Position numbers and translations under genes: made by a program. This document shows, in pieces, positions 61,831 through 64,000 of a stretch of 64,000 nucleotides of DNA. A model generated the notes under the pieces. That model was not told where the DNA came from and did not search any database. It saw only the letters and a program-made list of their open reading frames with translations. The stretch lies in contig NZ_JAMZEL010000006.1 in NCBI RefSeq assembly GCF_024158025.1, positions 186,001-250,000 on the forward strand, in the 5' to 3' direction. This DNA comes from Runella salmonicolor (GTDB lineage: Bacteria > Bacteroidota > Bacteroidia > Cytophagales > Spirosomataceae). Every line of letters begins with the position of its first letter. Within the stretch, counting starts at the first letter, position 1.

Positions 61831-62493
61831 ATGCAAGAACTTCGCACCCTGATTGGAAAGGAAATTACGCTGGAATGGCGGCAACGCTATGCCCTCAACG
61901 GCATGTTGCTGTACATTGTAAGCACTGTTTTTGTGTGTTATTTGAGCTTTCGGCTCAAATCCAATCAACTCAATCCGCTCACTTGGAATACGCTTTTCTG
62001 GATTATTGTGCTTTTTACGGCGGTGAGTGCTATTTCTAAAAGCTTTACGCAGGAGCGCGCGGGTCGATTGCTCTATTACTACACGCTGGCGAGCCCACGG
62101 GGCATTATTCTTTCCAAAATCCTGTACAATTCGGGGCTTATGATTGTTTTATCGTTGGCGGGTTTTGGATTTTATGCGTTTGTAATGGGAAATCCAGTAG
62201 GAGATATACCGATGTATCTGCTTACCATTGTATTGGCAGGTATTGGGTTTGCCTCTACGCTTACGATGGTAGCGGGCATTGCGTCGAAGGCAGAAAACAA
62301 TGCCGCGTTGATGTCCATTCTGAGTTTTCCTGCCATTATCCCAATGTTGTTGATGGTCATGAAATTAGCCAAAAATGCCCTTGAAGGCTTAGACCGGAGT
62401 GTCAGCAGCGAAGAAATCGTGGTATTGTTAGCATTGGATGCGATTGTAGTCAGTTTGTCATTAATTTTGTTTCCGTATTTGTGGAGAAGTTAA
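61831..62493 (+). CDS. ccmB: Heme exporter membrane subunit CcmB
   Basis: 220 residues, six membrane helices, part of the CcmABCD complex that releases heme-loaded CcmE for cytochrome c maturation. Seen: LIGKEITLEWRQRYALNGMLLY, IVLFTAVSAISKSFTQERAGRLLYYYTLASPRGIILSKILYN, and FPAIIPMLLMVMKLAKNAL. The ATPase CcmA is not in the window. Confidence 0.93.
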   Translation: MQELRTLIGKEITLEWRQRYALNGMLLYIVSTVFVCYLSFRLKSNQLNPLTWNTLFWIIVLFTAVSAISKSFTQERAGRLLYYYTLASPRGIILSKILYNSGLMIVLSLAGFGFYAFVMGNPVGDIPMYLLTIVLAGIGFASTLTMVAGIASKAENNAALMSILSFPAIIPMLLMVMKLAKNALEGLDRSVSSEEIVVLLALDAIVVSLSLILFPYLWRS

Positions 62494-62579
62494 TTATGAC
62501 GGCTGTTTTAAGAACTTTTAAAATAATAAAAACAGAAGGAATGCTGATGTTAAAACATCGTTCATTCAGCGCATAAACT

Positions 62580-63233
62580 ATGAAAAATAACTGGTGGAAA
62601 GTACTGGCCGTTGTTTTGTTGACGTACGGGTTTTATTTTGGCTTGATGGGCGAGGTACCTCGTCGCAATATTTTGAACGAAAGTATTCGAAACGTGTACT
62701 TTCACGTCTCTCTGTGGTTTGCAACGACGCTGTTTTTGCTTACCTCGGCTATTTATTCTATTCGTTACCTGCGTTCAAATAACCTGACCGATGATATTAA
62801 AGCCGTAGAATTTACCAACGTTGCGTTGCTTTTTGGCGCACTCGGTTGTGCTACGGGTTCGCTTTGGGCACGCGTAACTTGGGGAGACTGGTGGCCCAAC
62901 GACCCCAAACTAAACAGTGTGGCCATCAGTATGTTGATGTATTTTGCATATACCGTGCTGAGAAGCTCGCTGGAAGATGAGCAAAAAAAAGCCCGAATTT
63001 CGGCCGTATACAACATTTTTGCCTTTGCGGTTTTTATTCCGCTGATTTACATCCTACCCCGTATGACCGATTCGCTCCACCCGGGCAACGGCGGTAATCC
63101 AGCCTTTGGCGAATACGACATGGACAATCAAATGCGACGGGTATTTTATCCCATCATTATTGGTTGGATGTTGCTCGGAACTTGGATTGCTACGCTGCGC
63201 ATTCGGGTACGGGCGTTGACTTCAAATGATTAA
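62580..63233 (+). CDS. ccmC: Cytochrome c biogenesis protein CcmC/CcsA-type
   Basis: 217 residues, six membrane helices. The tryptophan-rich heme-handling loop WARVTWGDWWPNDPKLNS is present. Flanking His: NVYFHVSLW and DSLHPGNGGN, fitting heme ligands. Receives heme and passes it to CcmE. 86 bases after ccmB. Confidence 0.94.
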   Translation: MKNNWWKVLAVVLLTYGFYFGLMGEVPRRNILNESIRNVYFHVSLWFATTLFLLTSAIYSIRYLRSNNLTDDIKAVEFTNVALLFGALGCATGSLWARVTWGDWWPNDPKLNSVAISMLMYFAYTVLRSSLEDEQKKARISAVYNIFAFAVFIPLIYILPRMTDSLHPGNGGNPAFGEYDMDNQMRRVFYPIIIGWMLLGTWIATLRIRVRALTSND

Positions 63234-63255
63234 CCATTCACAACTTGATAAACCG

Positions 63256-63480
63256 ATGAGAACTATATTTTATTTTTTTCTTTTTACACTGGTTACGAAT
63301 GTAAACCTCTTTGCCCAACAATCTGTTGTTGAGGAAGTAGCGATGGCCGACCAAATGCGGGCCGACGGCAAGATTTGGGTCGTTGTAGCGGTAATTTCGG
63401 TGATTTTTGCAGGAATTATTGCGTTTCTGGTGAATATAGACAGGAAAGTGTCGAAGCTTGAAAAACAATTGAAGAAATGA
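63256..63480 (+). CDS. ccmD: CcmD-family protein
   Basis: 74 residues. Short N-terminal hydrophobic signal-like segment (ending LFAQ), MADQMRADGKIWVVVAVISVIFAGIIAFLVNIDRKVSKLEKQLKK: a single membrane helix with a charged basic end, the CcmD pattern. Stabilises the CcmABC-CcmE complex. An in-frame ATG at 63226 overlaps ccmC; the later ATG is preferred for its signal-like start. Confidence 0.85.
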   Translation: MRTIFYFFLFTLVTNVNLFAQQSVVEEVAMADQMRADGKIWVVVAVISVIFAGIIAFLVNIDRKVSKLEKQLKK

Positions 63481-63677
63481 GCATCTTAGACTTAGTAGCA
63501 AAAATCGAAAAGCTGCCACCAGAAAAGCAGGCTGAAGTAGAGGATTTTGTGGAGTTTTTATTAAAAAAAGAACCCCCGATAACGCGGAAGAAACCGAAAT
63601 TTGGAAGTGGGAAAGGAATGGTAATTATGAAGCCTAATTTCGACGATCCAATTGATGATTTTAAAGAATATATGTAG
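63477..63677 (+). CDS. DUF2281-family small protein, putative antitoxin
   Basis: 66 residues. LVAKIEKLPPEKQAEVEDFVEFLLKK is the DUF2281 helix pair; the basic middle (TRKKPKFGSGKG) and acidic tail (DDPIDDFKEYM) are typical of VapB-like antitoxins that end with a toxin-wrapping acidic helix. Overlaps the ccmD stop by 4 bases (ATGA) and is followed 7 bases later by a PIN toxin gene. Confidence 0.85.
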   Translation: MSILDLVAKIEKLPPEKQAEVEDFVEFLLKKEPPITRKKPKFGSGKGMVIMKPNFDDPIDDFKEYM

Positions 63678-63684
63678 TTGATTT

Positions 63685-64000
63685 ATGCCGTTTTTATTGG
63701 ATACTCATGTTTTAATATGGTTTGTAGAGGGGGATAATAACCTTCCTAAATCGGTTAGAGAAGCTATCGAAACATCGAATCAAAACTTTGTAAGCATGGC
63801 AAGTTTTTGGGAAATGGCTATTAAAGTCAGCTTGGGGAACTTAGAACTGACGACATCTTTTGTTAAATATTTTGAAACAGTAATTAGTGAAGGATTTATC
63901 ATTCTTCCAGTTGATTTCATTCATACTGTAAAACTCTCAGAACTTCCATTTCACCACCGCGACCCATTCGACCGCACTTTAATCGCACAGGCTTTAAGTG
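63685..64000 (+). CDS. VapC-type PIN-domain toxin, N-terminal part
   Basis: Partial: 105 codons are open to the window edge. Reads MPFLLDTHVLIWFVEGD, the PIN-domain start with catalytic Asp6, then SMASFWEMAIKVSLGNL with the conserved Ser and Glu, and HHRDPFDRTLIAQA with the later Asp cluster. A PIN-type ribonuclease, probably the toxin of a VapBC pair with the preceding gene. Its end is outside the window. Confidence 0.9.
   Translation, partial: MPFLLDTHVLIWFVEGDNNLPKSVREAIETSNQNFVSMASFWEMAIKVSLGNLELTTSFVKYFETVISEGFIILPVDFIHTVKLSELPFHHRDPFDRTLIAQALS

Noticed and set aside
1..64000. CRISPR array, prophage, IS element, rRNA or tRNA genes
   Set aside because: No regular spaced repeats, transposase, integrase, phage structural genes or cloverleaf-like sequences were recognised by reading; a dedicated tRNA/ncRNA scan was not possible.

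Overview
The window is a stretch of ordinary chromosome from a member of the Bacteroidota, most likely a Cytophagales/Spirosomaceae-type bacterium (Runella- or Spirosoma-like). This is inferred from gene content: a GldD gliding lipoprotein, a long NusB, BshA for bacillithiol synthesis, an OMP_b-brl_3-type TonB-dependent receptor, a GH97 enzyme, YbbR/YajC/DUF1573/YtxH/NusB gene order, and promoters of the Bacteroidota type (TAnnTTTG). Ribosome binding sites are mostly not recognisable, as is usual in this phylum. No rRNA, tRNA, CRISPR array, prophage or intact insertion sequence was seen.

Layout. 1-8.4 kb: tail of a D-aminoacylase-like amidohydrolase, a TPR sensor kinase, a WaaE-like glycosyltransferase, branched-chain aminotransferase, B12 adenosyltransferase, a small membrane protein, a Uma2 nuclease-like gene and a sugar-acid dehydratase. 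8.4-8.8 kb: a decayed minus-strand ORF with two internal stops. 8.8-20.5 kb: a secreted amidohydrolase, Ppx/GppA, S21, FtsH/RsfS, BirA-GldD, a UbiA prenyltransferase, BshA and a 5'-nucleotidase split into two genes. 20.7-23.8 kb: arginine deiminase-like gene, Uma2 gene and CtlX-like citrulline hydrolase, which together could take arginine to ornithine. 23.8-29.3 kb: a minus-strand group (DUF4230, GH97, class A beta-lactamase, unusually long D-Ala-D-Ala-ligase-like ATP-grasp protein). 29.4-35 kb: PyrG, RibD, TyrA, acyl-CoA carboxylase beta subunit.

35-45 kb is the more accessory part: a small AraC-type regulator, a LytS/LytTR two-component pair, two tandem secreted paralogues with weak NlpE resemblance, a small anchored protein, a TonB receptor, small outer-membrane and dioxygenase-like proteins and a LysE exporter. 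45-52.8 kb returns to housekeeping (CoA transferase; the nusB-ytxH-DUF1573-yajC-ybbR-coaE run; recA; acyl-CoA dehydrogenase). 53-56 kb is a nucleotide-sugar segment: UDP-glucose dehydrogenase, a broken four-helix-bundle gene, UDP-glucuronate decarboxylase. 56-64 kb holds a ComEA-like HhH protein, glycyl-tRNA synthetase, a PadR/membrane-protein pair, a third Uma2 gene, an MFS transporter, ccmB-ccmC-ccmD and, joined to ccmD by a four-base overlap, a DUF2281/VapC-type toxin-antitoxin pair whose toxin runs off the window.

No clearly new multi-gene system was found. The best leads are the arginine-to-ornithine pair, the long Ddl-like enzyme with a Glu-to-Asp change at a metal ligand beside a beta-lactamase, the tandem secreted paralogues next to a sensor pair, the two genes broken by in-frame stops, and a family of GTAGGGGC hairpin repeats that supply stop codons and terminators.
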